From Hyparrhenia diplandra (lineage: Eukaryota; Streptophyta; Magnoliopsida; Poales; Poaceae): 64,000 nucleotides of DNA. Shown here one piece after another: positions 10,189-24,000 of this stretch; the stretch's first letter is position 1; each line of letters starts with the position of its first letter. Under the pieces are notes generated by a model. It was given only the letters and a program-made list of their open reading frames with translations, had not been told where the DNA came from and searched no databases. The DNA lies in contig JADLZK010006498.1 in the NCBI GenBank assembly GCA_015847255.1, positions 248,001 through 312,000 of the forward strand. The letters run 5' to 3'. Position numbers and translations under genes: made by a program.

Positions 10189-12769
10189 TCACAACCTGGC
10201 GCCGGTGCTGGAGAGCAGCAGCCCGCACGGCTGCGACCCGCTGAACTGCACGTCGAACGGGTCCCGCGCGTCGAACCCGCCGCCGGCGCCAAACGAAGGG
10301 AACCACGGCTCGGTGGCGTTGAGCTGGTGCGCCGCGCTGGCCGACTGCAGCACGTCTTCCAGGGCCTCGCTCAGCGGCTGCTGGTGCTGGAGGAGCTGCG
10401 GGCTCAGCAGCAGGCCATGGCCGTCGTGCGAGCTCGCCAGCGCGCCTGCGGCAGAAGGATGGACCACGACACCGTGTCCGTGTGGGAGGCCGAGCATCTG
10501 CGCCGCGGGCACAGGCAACAGCGCCGGCGGGGCCTGGACCGCGGCGGCGGCTGGCTGCTCCGCGCCGCTCTGCGACTGCACCTTGAACTCAGCTATGCGG
10601 TCCGGGAACTTGTACGCGTCCTGCTGCAGCTTCACCACCAGCGCCTGCAGATAAACAAAGCAACGTTCCCGGTCAGGCGGAGCCGTTCGTGACGCGATCG
10701 TCGTGCTCGTGTGGCTGCCTGTTTTCTGCTGAGCCGTTTATTTACCTTCTGCGTCGGAGTGAGAGAGCTCAAGGTGAAGCAGTGGTTCCCGACGATGACG
10801 CCGACGACTTCGTAGATGCAGTTGAACAGGAGCACGATCCCGTGCCCGCTGCAGTAGGAGTAGAGCTTGTCGTCCAGCACGCACTCCCGGGCGTGCTCCA
10901 CCGTCGACTCCCACATCTTGTTCGACATGCCGCTGCCAAGCAACTGAAATTGGAAACACGCACGGTGCAGCATTCAGTAGAACGTTCTGAAAGCCTGAAA
11001 CAGGATCAATACTGCTGGACCTGGATGCATGTGTGTGATGTAGGGATAGTTTCTTACGCTGCGCAGTCCGTACTGATCCATCACCAAGTTCCTGAGGAAG
11101 TCTTGAACAGTGTGGATTCCGAAGTCAGCCAGCTTCTTGTGGAACACACCGTCTTTGCCGATCTTCTCCAGACGCCACACGTCGTCGGCTAATGCAGGTG
11201 GATGGTGCTTCTTGTACACTGAGTTTAGCAACTTAAGTTTTATCAGTATCCAGTTCAAGAATACAAGCATGCATGGATGTTTCATGAATGAACACAAAAA
11301 CATGGCAAGTTAAAAACAAAAGTGTGTGTAGAGCAATTTAATTACCTTCTCCACGGTGATCCTTCACCAGGAACGGATTGCTCACAGCTTCCTGCACCCG
11401 TTCTTCGATGGAACTAGCCCTGGACATCCTGGCGCCAAGCCTGAACTTGCGGCTCCTTATCCAGCTGGAGTTATCCGTGAAGGAGATGTCGCGGATGGAG
11501 GCGGTGCCCTTCTCGAGCACGATGATCACCTCGCCGGACAAGAGCGGCCTCTTGCCTTCCCTCTCGAACACGACGCTCTCGCTGAACTCCTTCTCCGTGT
11601 GCTCCAGCCGCTCGTCGGCGTTGAAGTCGCCGTCGAGGACGAGGAGCTCCACCTTCATCGACGACAAGGGCCCGGAGGTGACCGTCTGGTTGGTGGCGGC
11701 GTCGGTCAGGACTAGCCGGAGCGGCTGCTTGTTCTCCGCCTCCACCCTGTTGCCCGTGAAAAGCGTCTGCGGCAGGTTTCCCTGGAACTGCAGCTTGTAC
11801 CGTTTGCTGGTTGTCTTTAGTTGGAGTGGGAGCCTGAACATTGGAGAACAGAAGTTCAGTCATGACTTCTGAAAACGAAAAAAAGGGTGCATTGGCAGTG
11901 GGGTAAAGAAGATTTAAAAGTAAAAGTTAAAAAGTTAAAGCCTAACACTGCACTGACAGCATAATTACAGAAGATAAAAGCAATTATTCGAGGAATCATA
12001 GCAGCATAATGAGTAACAAATTAGAGAATGACTAGCTGCTACAGCATCTAAAACTGTAAGTTCCAGTATTCGAGTCCAAAACCTACACTCGCGCGAGTTG
12101 AAAATAAACAGACGTATGCTGTTCTAGCCATTGTGAGCACTTGTGTTGAGTATAAAATAAACCCTGCCTGCTAAGTGTATGGCAATATGGAATTATAGAG
12201 CATGTAAGGCCTTCCATAGCTCTGAGAAACTAGCTGCTACTAGCTAGCATGAATGTATTCCAAGAGGACAAGGCAGTCTGAACGGCAAATGCTAATGCAG
12301 AAGCTTAGCAATTCAGTGTTTATTAGAGGCCAACCTGTTTGCAGAATCGATGTGTCGGATAAGAACATTATGCACCTCCTCCTGCACCTGATTTACGAAC
12401 ACAAATGAACATCAGAATTCTGCCAGATGACTGCAGGAAGCTAGCTCAATGGCGTACGTGCAGATAGCTACGAGAGGAGATCGAAGTGCTTACGACTCTG
12501 CGCAGAAACGGCTCCAGCTTGGGCAGATGCTTCTGCATGTACTGCGCGCCAATGGCCTCCTGCATCGAGCTACTGCAAATGGACAGGAGGACAGAGGTGA
12601 ACACAAGCGTCAGAAGCCAAGAACTCCACGCACTCGGCAAATGCAGCGGAAATATGACTCACTTGACGAACGTCGTCCGGCGGCGCTTGGCGTCAGGGCA
12701 GCCGGCGAGCTCCTCCTCGTCGCCGTCCACCACCTCCTCCTCCACGTCCAGCGCCCTCTTCAGGTCCAT
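10189..12769 (-). CDS. Calmodulin-binding protein 60 (CBP60) family member
   Basis: Member of the plant CBP60 family, whose members bind DNA and (in most branches) calmodulin in the nucleus and control defence and stress genes. Coding exons in transcript order: 12769-12663, 12572-12494, 12387-12335, 11833-11346, 11218-11058, 10943-10746 and 10644-10189. All are joined by GT-AG introns in compatible phase, giving 513 residues. Family features: an acidic N-terminus with the basic patch KRRRTTF, then [23 protein letters not shown], a central conserved region containing KYKLQF-like [32 protein letters not shown] and VKDHRGE, then [11 protein letters not shown], a [13 protein letters not shown] block, and a Gln/Ala-rich tail. 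The length fits the family's usual range. Exon frames are unbroken, so it looks functional. The C-terminal calmodulin-binding helix was not verified, and assignment to a particular CBP60 subgroup is not attempted. Confidence 0.93.
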
Positions 12770-12935
12770 GGGTGGTGTCCACGTGCAGGCAGTCCAACGC
12801 GGGGCTCACTAGTCACTCGAGTCCACTAGCTGGCTCGCTCAAATTCACCTGATGAGACGACGGCTTGCACCGTTAGCTTAAGACCGGTGGCAGTGGCGGT
12901 GGCAGTGACCGCGGCGGGCGGGTATAAATAACGCG
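12770..12935 (-). promoter_or_regulatory. CBP60 leader and possible TATA box
   Basis: TATAAATA on the plus strand at about 12922-12929 reads TATTTATA on the minus strand, some 150 bases upstream of the CBP60 ATG. That is a reasonable spacing for a TATA box plus a short leader. The element is a better consensus on the plus strand, so a divergent transcript is also possible, but no plus-strand gene was recognised. Confidence 0.4.
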
Positions 12936-15304
12936 GGGCGCAGCAAAGCAGAGGAAGCAGCGTGGAAGCTTCTTCCAGGGGCGGGGGTGGGTCTCGTCAC
13001 GGACACGCTCCCGGCCGGCAAAAAGACCGTAAAGCGGCGCCACCCGCCCGAGCGCGGGCGCACCGGAATGACAGAATCCCTAGAAATGCCAAGATTCGGA
13101 GAGCGGAGGGGAGGGATGGCTTTCGGCTTTTCCGTCCTCCTCCTCGGCTCCTCCTCTCTTTCAGTGCCGACGTACGCCTGCAGAAAGGGCGCCGGATTTT
13201 GTCAGGCCGGAAAGCGGCAAAGGCGGGGCGGAGGCGCGGAGCTGTCATCAGCTAGCTAGCTGTGTCCGAATGGGCACGGCCATGGCCGTGCCGTGCCCGT
13301 GCGGGAGGGAGTCGATCGGGGTCGGCGGGGTGTGGGGTTAGCCATGGATTGTGCAGCGGCGGGGCGCATCGGGAGGCGTGCCGCCGTGGTGCGTGGCTGG
13401 ATTGGAGAAGCTTCCAGGAAGCAGAGGACCGGTGGTCGTGGCCATGGACGGGCTAGCAGAGCAGCTGTGGATGGGATGCCCTCGACGGGTAGGCTTTTGG
13501 AGGGCTGAAAGATGGGTACAAAGGAGAGCTTTTCGCCGGGAGAGGTGCTCGGAGACGGAGCGGGGGACGAAAGGAAGCTAGCGCAAAGCGGGGCGGAACA
13601 AAGCGAGCAAAACAAGAGGATTCTCAGTCTCTCCCATTGCATTGCATTGTGTTGTGAGTTCATGATGACTTCTCGTGCCTCGTCTTTTACATTAGAGAGA
13701 CGGTGAAAAATGGAATGATAGTGCTTTTCCATTTCCTTTTCATCTTTTCTCTGATGGAGTGATGGGGTGATCAATTCAGCTGTGAATGAGCTGTGGATGC
13801 ACATTAACCAACGCCCAGCTGTTAATCATGTAGTAGTAGTAGTACTAGAGAAAAGGTGAATCATCATCATCTAACGGTTCTTCATCAAATGATCAGACAA
13901 ACCATATTTCTACTGATGAAGCTTGGAGTAGTAGCGAAATTTTAGAAAAGAAAAAAAATCGAACTTATTCTCCTGATGCGCATTCAGACAAGCCTGCAAA
14001 CACGACAGGATATATATAATTTCCATTGCCCCCTAATTCCCGAAAAGGGATCCTAGAAAGTGCGAGGTCAGGGCATCTGCCGCCCAGGCGAGATCAGGGC
14101 AGCAGCAGATAGCGCTAGCAGAGGCGCTTCTCTGCACGGTGGCTCAGGCTCAGCTCTACATTCGCCTTTGCTGGCCCTAGAAAGCAACCTGTTCACGACA
14201 TCATGGTCGATCGGGGCCCGGCCGGGTTCTCCTCGCCGTGCTATCCCCAAATCTCCCTCGGAAAGCTGGAAGCGGCACACCCCGTCCATGTGAGCAGAAA
14301 GAGGTCGGCTTCTTTAGCACACGATGCTGATGCTCTGCGCTCTCTCGCTTTGCCCGTGTGTGCGCGTCAGTGCGTGCGCCCTGTCCTTTGTCCCTAGCTC
14401 TCTAGCTACCTCGCCTCGCGCATGGTATCCGAGGCGGCGCCGGCGCCTTTCGTTATCGTCGGCGGCTAGGGCTGACGAGACGCAGCAGCAGGGCGGCCGC
14501 ACGAGGTGCCACGCTCATGCTCCCGGTAGCTCGGATGGAGTCCTGGAGATGTGGGAATTTTTCTTTTGGCAATGGGGAAATAGGATTTCAATTTTCCAGG
14601 TTTTTGTCATGAACTCCGCGCGCCTAATTCCGCAATTCCGTCCGTTCTATAATTATACTCCAAACAACAAAAATTCTATATTTATAACTTTAATTAAGTT
14701 TTGGAAAATCTGTTAACGTCTACTTCGTTCGTCCTAAATTAGAATATATATTTCAGTTAAGATTATGCATCTAGAAAAACCAAATTGATCTATAATTTAG
14801 AAGGAAAACTAATGCTTAAATATGTTTCATATTTTAATAGAAAAGTATAGGGAAACTTTTTTTTTGACAACAAGTATAGGGAAACTTTGATTCAGAACAA
14901 AGGAGTAAGCTATTCTAAATTAGCCTCTACAGGCTACATTGAACGCCAATGACCTCACCCTCAGGCTTTCTCGCGCACACATTAAAAGTATATAAAATTT
15001 GAAAGTTTATACTGTGAACAGTAACTTCTCTTTTAAGGTCAAAGGCAAATCTCCTCTCTGCACTGCACTTCTTTTTTGAAACGAAATCAGCGTGGCGCGT
15101 CAGTCCTGTAACACACATGCGACAGGCAACTAGAAAGGTCATGAGGTGACGCCCAATGGGACTAATGACACACAGATTTCTCGAAGACAATGCTTGCACT
15201 GCAATTTGACTTCATAGAAAGGAATGCTAAGAAATCATCAACTCCGGTTCGGTCAAAAAAAAAAAAAAAAGAAATCATCAAACTGGGGTTTCGCTCCCAA
15301 TTGC
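12936..15304. other. Intergenic stretch upstream of CBP60
   Basis: GC-rich to about 13460, mixed to 14540, then AT-rich. A minus-strand reading frame of 182 codons (13256-13804) has biased composition and no recognisable domain, so it is not called a gene. Likely holds upstream control DNA for CBP60, with transposon debris towards the right. Confidence 0.4.
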
Positions 15305-15480
15305 AGTTTATTCGTACGTTGCTAGGGGATACCAAAACTTTTACTCAAACACACGGATCACATGATAAATCGACATTTAACCCAAGTAGCAAAGTTTGTG
15401 AAATAAACATAGTCACGGACAGCACGGCATCGCAGGCTCACCAACTCTACTATGTAGACATATGCGGCTAAGATAATGTT
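15305..15480 (-). mobile_element. Diverged Helitron-family remnant
   Basis: CGTACGTTGCTAGGGGATA followed by ACACGGATCACATGATAAAT and a stretch ending in AAGTTTGTGAAATAAACA parallels the order of motifs at 1051-1180. No CTAG terminus survives. The similarity was judged by eye only. Confidence 0.3.
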
Positions 15481-15916
15481 TTATATTGGTAGAAAGAAAT
15501 CTCCGATATCTATTTCTTTTGTGCGCCAATTAATCCATAAATAGGTTTTGCCGCATCTTGGTACCGTTATATACACATGTTTAAGCATATATGTAAATAT
15601 TAGTCTATGTCACGTGGGTAATATTGCATGTCTTGAAAAATCTCTCACAAAACCTAATAACAAATTATATTATACTCACCATATAAATATTTTTTAGAAA
15701 AGGGAATAAATTAATATCCGGCTTACGCATTGATCAATGCATATGGCTGTTCGTTATTACAAAACCAGAACAAACACTTTAGGGTATCTTAAAAACAAAA
15801 CTTTGATCCACGAAGATGATAAAAGGCGAAGACTACAAAGCAATTCTATTACTAAAGCTCCAACCATGTTTAGCAAATACTTCCATCAATTTTTTTCAAT
15901 GGTCTTGCAACCCATC
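15481..15916. other. AT-rich stretch at the LINE 3' side
   Basis: No gene seen. Part of it is probably the 3' UTR of the LINE that follows on the minus strand, but a poly(A) tail (poly-T on this strand) and target duplication could not be fixed. Confidence 0.35.
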
Positions 15917-17640
15917 TTAATCGAATGGCGATCCTCCTCCTCCTTCTGTAGCAAAGACCAAAACCTTGTCCAAGTAGGTCCCACTGAAGATAGCCTGTAA
16001 GTAAGATGGCACTACAGCCTTATTAAAAATTACATCATTTCTGGTTAGCCAAATCACCCAACACAAAGCACTTGCACCCACAATGATCCAAGATTTCAGG
16101 TTCCTATTTATCCCTTCCAACCACCCCCTCAGTAAATATATTGTGTACACTAGTTGGTGGTGATAAATTTAAAGAAACATGAACAATCCTCCAAATAAAT
16201 TTAGCAAAATGACAGTCAAAAAAATAGGTGTTGAATAGACTCATTAGAGGAACAAAAACAACATTTCCTATCCCCTTGCCACTGTCGTCGTGCTAAATTA
16301 TCTTTGGTTAGAATCACTCCCTTGTACAAGTACCACAAGAAAACTTTGATTTTGAGAGGTAGTTTTAGTTTCCAGATAAAAGTAAGGCCTGTGATCCTAA
16401 TAGAGCTCTATACATTGATTTGACAGAAAACAACCCGTTCTGATGTAGCCCCCACACAAAATGGTCCCTCTGATTCGTTAGTTGTACATTTGCCACCATA
16501 GCCACTATATTGTGCCATGCTTGCAAGTTCACACCTGTCAGAGATCTCCTGAAAGGTACATTCAACGGTATTGAAGACATCACTGATCTTACTGATGCAT
16601 TTTTTTTTCTCACAATGTTATAAAGTGTAGGAAAGAGCGATTTTAGAGGGCGCGGTCTTATCCACGAATCCTCCCAAAATCGCACTTGGGACCCATCACC
16701 TAGATCAAACTTGCCCAGTGCGAGAAACTCCGTCTTGACCTTCATAAGGCCAGCCCAAAATTGAGAATCTCCGGGCATGTGTTGAACCTGTGCTAAGCTT
16801 TTTATTTCTTAGGTATTTATTTTTAAGCAATTCTTTGCCAAACCCGTCTCTATTTATTAAATTAAATAGCCATTTGCTAAGAAGACATTTATTGTGGGTT
16901 TCCAAATTGAACGCCCAACCCTCCATAGTCTTTCGGTGAGCAAACTATCTCCCATTTAGTCAACCTATATTTTTTTATGATTATCACTCTTCCAAAAGAA
17001 CCGAGATCTATAATAATCTAATCTCTTCAAGACCGCTTTTGGAACTTCAAAAAAGGATAACATGAACATAGGGAGACTACTCAAGACAGAGTTGATTAGA
17101 ACAAGCCTCCCTCCTACTGACAACATCTTGCCTCTCCAACAATTGAGTCTTTTTTGGAATCTTTCCTCAACATGTTTCCAATCCTTATTCAAAAGCTTTC
17201 TATGGTGCATAGGAATTCCTAGGTACCTGAATGGGAAAGATCCCACATTGCACCCAAAAATTTGTGTATATTCAAATTGATTGACTTTGGCTGTCCCAAA
17301 ACAGAATAATTCACTTTTGTGGAAGTTGATCTTAAGTCGACAATTGCTCAAAAGCACAAAGTAGGAGCTTCATGTTTTTGGCCCTCTCAAGATCATCGTC
17401 CCATAAAGATGATAGTATCATCCGCATCTTTGGAGGACCGAAAGTCCCTCATGTATCGGATGTGGGACAACCCCTTAATTTGTTCAGCCTCTTTGGCTCT
17501 TGAAATAAGGATAGCCAACATATCTACCACTATGTTAAACAAGATCGGAGATAGTGGGTCCCCTTGACGCACGCCTTTTTTGTTTGGAAATAGTGGCCTA
17601 CATGGTCGTTAACCTTCACCGCAACACTCCCTCTAGATAT
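15917..17640 (-). mobile_element. 5'-truncated L1-type LINE (reverse transcriptase remnant)
   Basis: Read on the minus strand, the translation begins around VNDHVGHYFQTKK with GVRQGDPLSP-like remains, the turn before the catalytic part of a non-LTR reverse transcriptase. It continues through LKINFHKSELFCFG, FRYLGIPMHHRKL, WRGKMLSVGGRLVLINSVLS, GGWAF-like GWAFNLETHNKCLLSKWL, and a zf-RVT-type C-terminal region (LFSVKSMYRAL, then SALCWVIWLTRNDVIFNKA). The frame is broken several times by stops and shifts. The endonuclease and the first half of the reverse transcriptase are missing, as expected from 5' truncation on insertion. A plant L1-clade LINE is clear; the exact family is not named. Confidence 0.85.
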
Positions 17641-18208
17641 GACTTTAGGATTGTTGCGCCGATTGGGCGGGGTAGGGCAATGGCGCAGGCGTGAACGACA
17701 CGTCGAGCGAGGACCTTCTTGGTGGCCCTTCTGCTTCTCGGCGTTCCGTCGGCGAGCCTTCTTCTCAGCGTGGGCTTGCGACGGCGGCGCGGCTTCACCG
17801 GTAGGGAGGTTGAGCAGGCGGTGCCTCCTTAGCACGAGCTTGCGACAGCGGCGTGACTTCACGGCAAGAAAGGAGAGCAGGCAGTGGCGTGGGCAAGCTT
17901 CCTCCGTTTCAATTTAACAGTGACAAAATCAATATACACCCTCTGTAACAGAACCAAATACATATATAGATCTCTGCATAACCTTATTTGCACAACCAAA
18001 CCATCCAATTTAGCAAGGAAAAAACTCATACCATCACATCCATTCCAATGAAACTCAAGGGCTCTCTATAACCATCTTTTTTTTTTGAGATTACACAGTA
18101 CAACGTAGACGCTCAACACGTGCGTACACTCACCCCTATGAACACTATGTCAAAAACACTAAGTTGTATCCATTTGTAAGTGATCCAAATTTCCTTTTAA
18201 CTAATGTA
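17641..18208. other. Spacer between LINE and nested block
   Basis: A GC-rich 260-base patch holds two imperfect copies of a motif around GCTTGCGACGGCGGCG and GCTTGCGACAGCGGCG. It is followed by AT-rich DNA including TTGAGATTACACAGTACAAC (near 18088), a motif familiar from grass transposons. No gene supported. Confidence 0.35.
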
Positions 18209-18618
18209 CTCCCTCCATCCCAAATTATAAGGTATTCCAAGAATCTTGGAGAGTCAAACTTTCTCTAGTTTGACCAAAATTGTAGAGACAAAATAATAAC
18301 ATTTATGATGTCTGTTAAGGTGTACTAGTCAAAGGGTATTAGTATCATCTCCTAAGGGACTGTTTGGCATGGCTCCAACTCCAGGTGGAGTAGCTCCACT
18401 CCAGAAAATCAGATGGAGCTGGCTCCGAGTGGAGTTGGAGCCCTCTTTTAGGGGTGTTTGGCTACAAAGCTCACTCTCAACTCGAATGTTGTTCTATAGT
18501 GTCGATTGCCCACTTTGCCCTTTGTTTGGGACCGTAGGGCTTAAAGAGAGCTAGGCCAAGCAGGAAAGGAAGGCCGCGGGGGCGGCGCCGCCCGGTGAGG
18601 CGGTGTGGCGGGGGGGGG

Positions 18619-20038
18619 TGTTGGCATTTGTTAAGTGCTAAAAGAATATAAAGGATTCTGCAAGCGCACAGAACACCTACCATTGTAGCTTTTCCCTAGG
18701 ATGAGTATTCTAGAGTATCGTATCCATAGGGAAGCTTTGGCTAAAGAATCTAATAAGTCACAATCATGCATCTACTAACTTAGCAAACCACTAGACTATA
18801 ATGAGAAAGTAATTGTTAAAGGATCAAAGCATAAAATAATAAACTACCTAAGATGTCAAAGAATAATTAAACTAAAAGAGGTCAAAGGAAGAGATCAAGG
18901 TTCCTGGGTATCTCTATTACTTAGGTTCTATGATAGCAATTATACTAATGCACTTTGGAGCAGTAGATCCGTCCCATCTCTTGAAAAAGACTGGGAAGAA
19001 AATAGATGGGAGAAGGCTGCCAAAAGCTCTACGAAACATCAATCCGAACGTGGTGGACTACAAAGGCCTTACAGAGCTATCACCCCTGGGGCTACCACAA
19101 CTATCCGTGGGATTGGGCGCAATCTCAGGTAACCTATAGCCTAGATACCAAGTCTACACTATCGATTACTACTCTAATCACATATGATAATTAGAGCACT
19201 CAATACGAGCGAAGATCCCATGCAATAGCATAACAACTATACTTAACCACATATATGAAAGTCATAGAAGTAAATAGAGAAGATAAATATATGAATCATA
19301 AGTCTTCCAAAGATAAGATATGAAACATACCAAACTCAGTAGACATCTCCGGAACCAAAGTATAGTTCAGCTCTCCTTTACTCTTGATTAGATCTAAGTT
19401 AGATCTAATCTAGTTCTAATTACATGGCTAATCTATCTCTAATTACATGACTAATCTTCCTCTAATCTACTTCTAATTCACTAATCTCAGAGAGAAGTTA
19501 TCCTTACATTGGGACACCTCTACAACTAAGAGTTAATGAATAGAATGAGATAGAATGAATTAGGGTTTCACCCTGGGGTCAGGGGGTCTTCTTATATAGG
19601 CCTTGGCAATGAATGATAGCCCTTGATCAAACCGACCTTGGCAACGGTGTAGATACAACCTCAATGTCGGTGGTAAACCGCCATAGAAAGGAGAGGATGA
19701 CAGGTGGGACCCACCGGGCGGCCGGCCTAAATGGGCTGGCGACCGCCGGTGGCACCGCCTCTCCTCGGCCTCTGGTTCCTTACGGTGTTCTCCGGTACTT
19801 TCTAGAATGTTTTAGTCTACTTTTTCGGATTGAGTTGCTTCACGGTCAAGTCTTATCATCATATGTCTTGTATACTCCGGAACTTTCTCCATCTTTCTGT
19901 TAAGTCCCTGGAAATATATAAATCACTAAAGCTCGTGGAATTATGTTAGTAAAACCCCTAGTCTATGTTGATTTTCATTTTACGCCCTTATTTCATGTTT
20001 AGTTGACTATTAATATTATACTATAACAGGTGTCAACA
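18619..20038 (-). repeat. 3' LTR of the large retroelement
   Basis: Starts (plus strand) TGTTGGCATTTG and ends GTGTCAACA. A TATA-type box lies on the minus strand near 19590 (plus CTTATATAGGCC). It matches the LTR at 38042-39476 closely; differences cluster in a GC-rich patch near 19700. Confidence 0.9.
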
Positions 20039-21060
20039 AGTTCCCCCAAGCTTACCCTTTGCTAGTCCCTAGCAAAGCCAAACTTAGCAATGGATCGGGG
20101 AGTTGCTACAACGCTTTCACTCCTCAAAAGTACACATGCTTTCAAACAAAAATTTCTCTCCAGATAAAGATAAACTTTTCAAAATTTCATCTTACCCAAT
20201 TACCTTTTACCTTTTAGGGCTTATAATCTTTTTCTTCAATCTTGGTTAATTGAAAGATAGAACAGTCAAGTCGAGCACTAAATCTCAAACTCTTTTGATC
20301 AACTGTCCTTCTGGAGTTTTTGCTGGTTTTCAAATAAAACTCAAAGTTCCTCAGTATGACTCTCTCTAATCTCTCATTTGTGGTATTTGTGGATCCTCAC
20401 TTAGGCAATAATGTTATGTTGCCTTTCTCTCATAGTATGTGGTATTTTTGGAATAAGGCAGTAGGACATGCCTTCTTCTCTCTCACCCTAAATCTAAGGT
20501 TTTATATCTCGGAACTCATAGGTGGGAGAAACTAAATTCTACTTACTAAACATATATTGTAAATTCAAGCAATGGATCCAAAGTTACGAGTCACACCGAT
20601 CAAGTGGTGCATGTGTATGAAGGAATGAATATGGTGGTATGTGATAGTGGGGAATGGATGAGGGGAAATCTTACTTTTGCTCCTTAAGGAATCTTCTCTC
20701 TTTTAGAACTTGAGAACTTTGAGAGAACCTGGGTTGTATCTTTTTCTTTCTTTTTTTTTTCTTTTTATAGAGAGGCGCCTCCCAAACAAGAGATGAAATC
20801 ATGAAATTCTCTACTTTCAACGATGGCATGAGGTGAAACATTCCACATAGGTGCAACCACATTCCATGGCCATTCCCCAAAACTAAAACACAGGACTACA
20901 GAAATGTACATCGATGTTGTTTGTACAAGGCATGCATCAGCTCTACCTACATCCACCCCGGTGGCAATGGTACATGTACAACCAATCAGGGGCCAATTCT
21001 GCCCATTGAACTGCTCTAGTAAGATTCAAGAATTAAAAAAAATGATGGTATTGCATAGTA
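20039..21060 (-). other. Retroelement interior and 3' flank of the KH gene
   Basis: The first 600-700 bases look like non-coding retroelement interior next to the polypurine tract. From roughly 20770 the text reads as the 3' UTR side of the KH gene. The junction between the two is not marked by inverted repeats or a target duplication that I could see. Confidence 0.4.
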
Positions 21061-24000
21061 TCAATTTTGATACAGACCACAGAAGATGAAGGCATGAATC
21101 AGGCTCTGTGCCTTCTTTGTTTGTTCGGGATCCCCGCATATAACAAGTTTTGAGTTTGCGTCACCAGGTTTCGGATCATGAACTGTAATTGAAGCACCTG
21201 ACATCTGGAAGATAAAAATTACCAAAGAGGTTTAGGACTCTGGATACTCCAGAAAGAACTAAATTTACACTGTGGCTACAATAGAACAAACAATTGAAAT
21301 AGCATGATCCTGTAGATAAATATGACCAAGTGTGCATGGACTACATTCTAGCGAAAGGACAAACTGACATGGTAGCAGGGTCTTTAGCTCAACGATAAAG
21401 TTAAAATCTGTGGCATATCCTTTGCTGCCTTGATGAGCACAAGGCAACAAGAGAGCATAGATTAACTGGCTGTTAGATAAATAAAAAAAAAAAGACCATG
21501 TACCTTTTTTTTATTTCTTCAATTTCACTGCCACCGTTTCCACTTACAAAGCTTATATACTGGCAAGGAATAACGACTTCAGTTGTTGTACTTGTTGGTG
21601 TAGCCACTTGGTTTTCACTGGAGAAATAAAACAGACAAACAGTCATAACCATTTTTCAGAAGACAATTTACATTCAGTTTTCCTTTCCTTTTTGTGGGCA
21701 GGAATCAGGATGACACATCTACAGATTTATTTATTCCTTCACGCCTTCTTCCACTTAGGTTCAAATATAAATATTTTGGAGTCTTTAGGATAGAAACCCT
21801 AATTTTTTGAAACAAATTTATAAGAGCTATAATCCAAAAGAGAACAGTCGAACTTGAAAAGAACACTTGGCATAGCTTACCTTGCCACTGGTCCCTTTCT
21901 TAATTCTGTGGCTGGCACTGCATCAGCCATGTTTCTAGGAGCTTCACTGTTTGTTCTCGGTGCCTGTCCAGGAAAACAGACTTAATTCTAAGCAATTCAA
22001 CCACTACAGCCCCCAAATTGGAACGAAATGCTATGTGAGAATGGTAACAGCCTAGTACAGAATTCTATAAGCTCTATCAATAGTTGTCCCAAATTAGGGT
22101 GCATATGTCAGAAACTCACAAAGAAAACATTTGTGAACACTATACACCACAGCTAAAAGAAATGGTAAACATCAGTCCCCTATAATCCCCCCACCTTAAA
22201 AATTCGTCTAAAAATAAATGTATGCAGCTTACCTCAGGAGGCCAGGTTCTTGGTGAAGGCTGTTCTAGAAAAGGACGAGGACCTCCTTGTTCACCGCCAT
22301 ACGAGTATGGCATCCTATCAGCACCCATATATTCCATCGAATATGCGGGAGGTGGCCGATGATCACCCGTTTCAAAGTGGCCCATAGGAGCATCAGGTCT
22401 GAAAGAATGCATAGGGTATGGAGGCATACCCCCACTGGGATGTAGGTGTGGCGGAGGTGGTTCTTGTCTTGATTGATGAACTGGCATGTTTCCAACAGGT
22501 GGGTATGGAGGCATGCCTCCACTGGGGTGTGGCTTGGGAAGGATGACATCCCTGATCCTTCCAGTTATATGAAGCAATGCATCCTGAATGGATTGGAAAC
22601 TACCAGTGACCTGAGAAAGAGGTACTCCAGAGGTGAATAATATGTTTCCCTTCTAGATTTCTAGATCTTTACTTGTTCATTACCTGATCAAACACTAGTA
22701 TGAATAATCAAGTACTTTTTTCAAGGGACAGTTCAGGTGGACTTTAGAAAAGTGCTTTGATTTAAGCAATGTATAATGTGCATCACTGTGACATGGATAA
22801 TCACTACAGTACAACAAAGATTGGGGAAAAAAAGCACAAAAGAATTACAAAACATGCAGCAAAGTAAAAAAAAAAAAAAATCAAGTCTTAAAGGATTCCT
22901 GCTTTGAACCATGAAAAAGCAATGACTGGACATATTAAATTATTAGGTGCAAAACTCATTGCTAGCAAATGATCTTCACCTCAAGTATAAAATCCTATGT
23001 GGTTTGAAGGATAACAGAGCAGAACAGGCAAACTATTTAATGTCGTTCAAATCACATCAGAGTTTATTGGCATTTTCTATCAAGTGTTTTTAGTTATCCA
23101 ATTTTGCATTTATACTACACAACTAGATTTAAAAGAACACGCTACAATCTGATACAGCAAGCATCTTCCATGCATGTTAGCGAACCTTAAAAAGGACATG
23201 CAGACTTATGTACAACTGTACCATAACATGCATAGAGAACAGCATTGTTTCTAAGGATTCAGAACAAAAAAAAAGGGGGTGGTTTATTACAACTGTGGTA
23301 TACCTGAACCATCTCATCATTTCGCTGTGCACATCTTGGAATTTGTTCATTCCCGAAAATTCGGATGCTAGCTCCTGTAATCTTTCTCATCTCTGTAATA
23401 ATGGATCCACCTTTTCCTAGCAGGCAACCAATATGCTGTGATGGAACGAGAAGCCTGGCAGGTGTAGGAGAACTTCTATCCATAGATGACTCTGAGATCC
23501 TAGAGTACACCCGAACAACTGCATCTTGCGCTGGAGAATGCATCATGTCAGAATTCTGCACCAAGAGATACACATCCATCAATCAATATCACAGACAGTA
23601 GATAATATAATTCTTAGGAAAAATTAATCCCAAATCCCTATTATATTTGGCAGCACATAGTGACATAGCCAGGCATTTGGATGACATGACAGTTCTCAAA
23701 GAGGAACAGACACAGACACCAAATTACCATTAAAAAAATCTTGTTCCGTTGTTCCTCATAAGGAAAACAAAGATTTGTGATCACTTCAGACAAAACACTG
23801 AAACAGGAGTAAAACTTTTTTTTGGCCCACAGACATACCTCACGTGCAGATATCGCAACAATACGCTCATCTGAATCAGCAACAGGCTCTAAAATCTTTA
23901 TACAAGCACCAGTTTCACTTTGTAATGCCCGAATAGTGGAACCACCTTTTCCAATTATGCTGCCCACCATTTCATTCAGAATTATCATTCTGAACACTAT

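Noticed and set aside
13256..13804. Minus-strand 182-codon frame as a gene
   Set aside because: No domain, promoter or splice support and biased composition.
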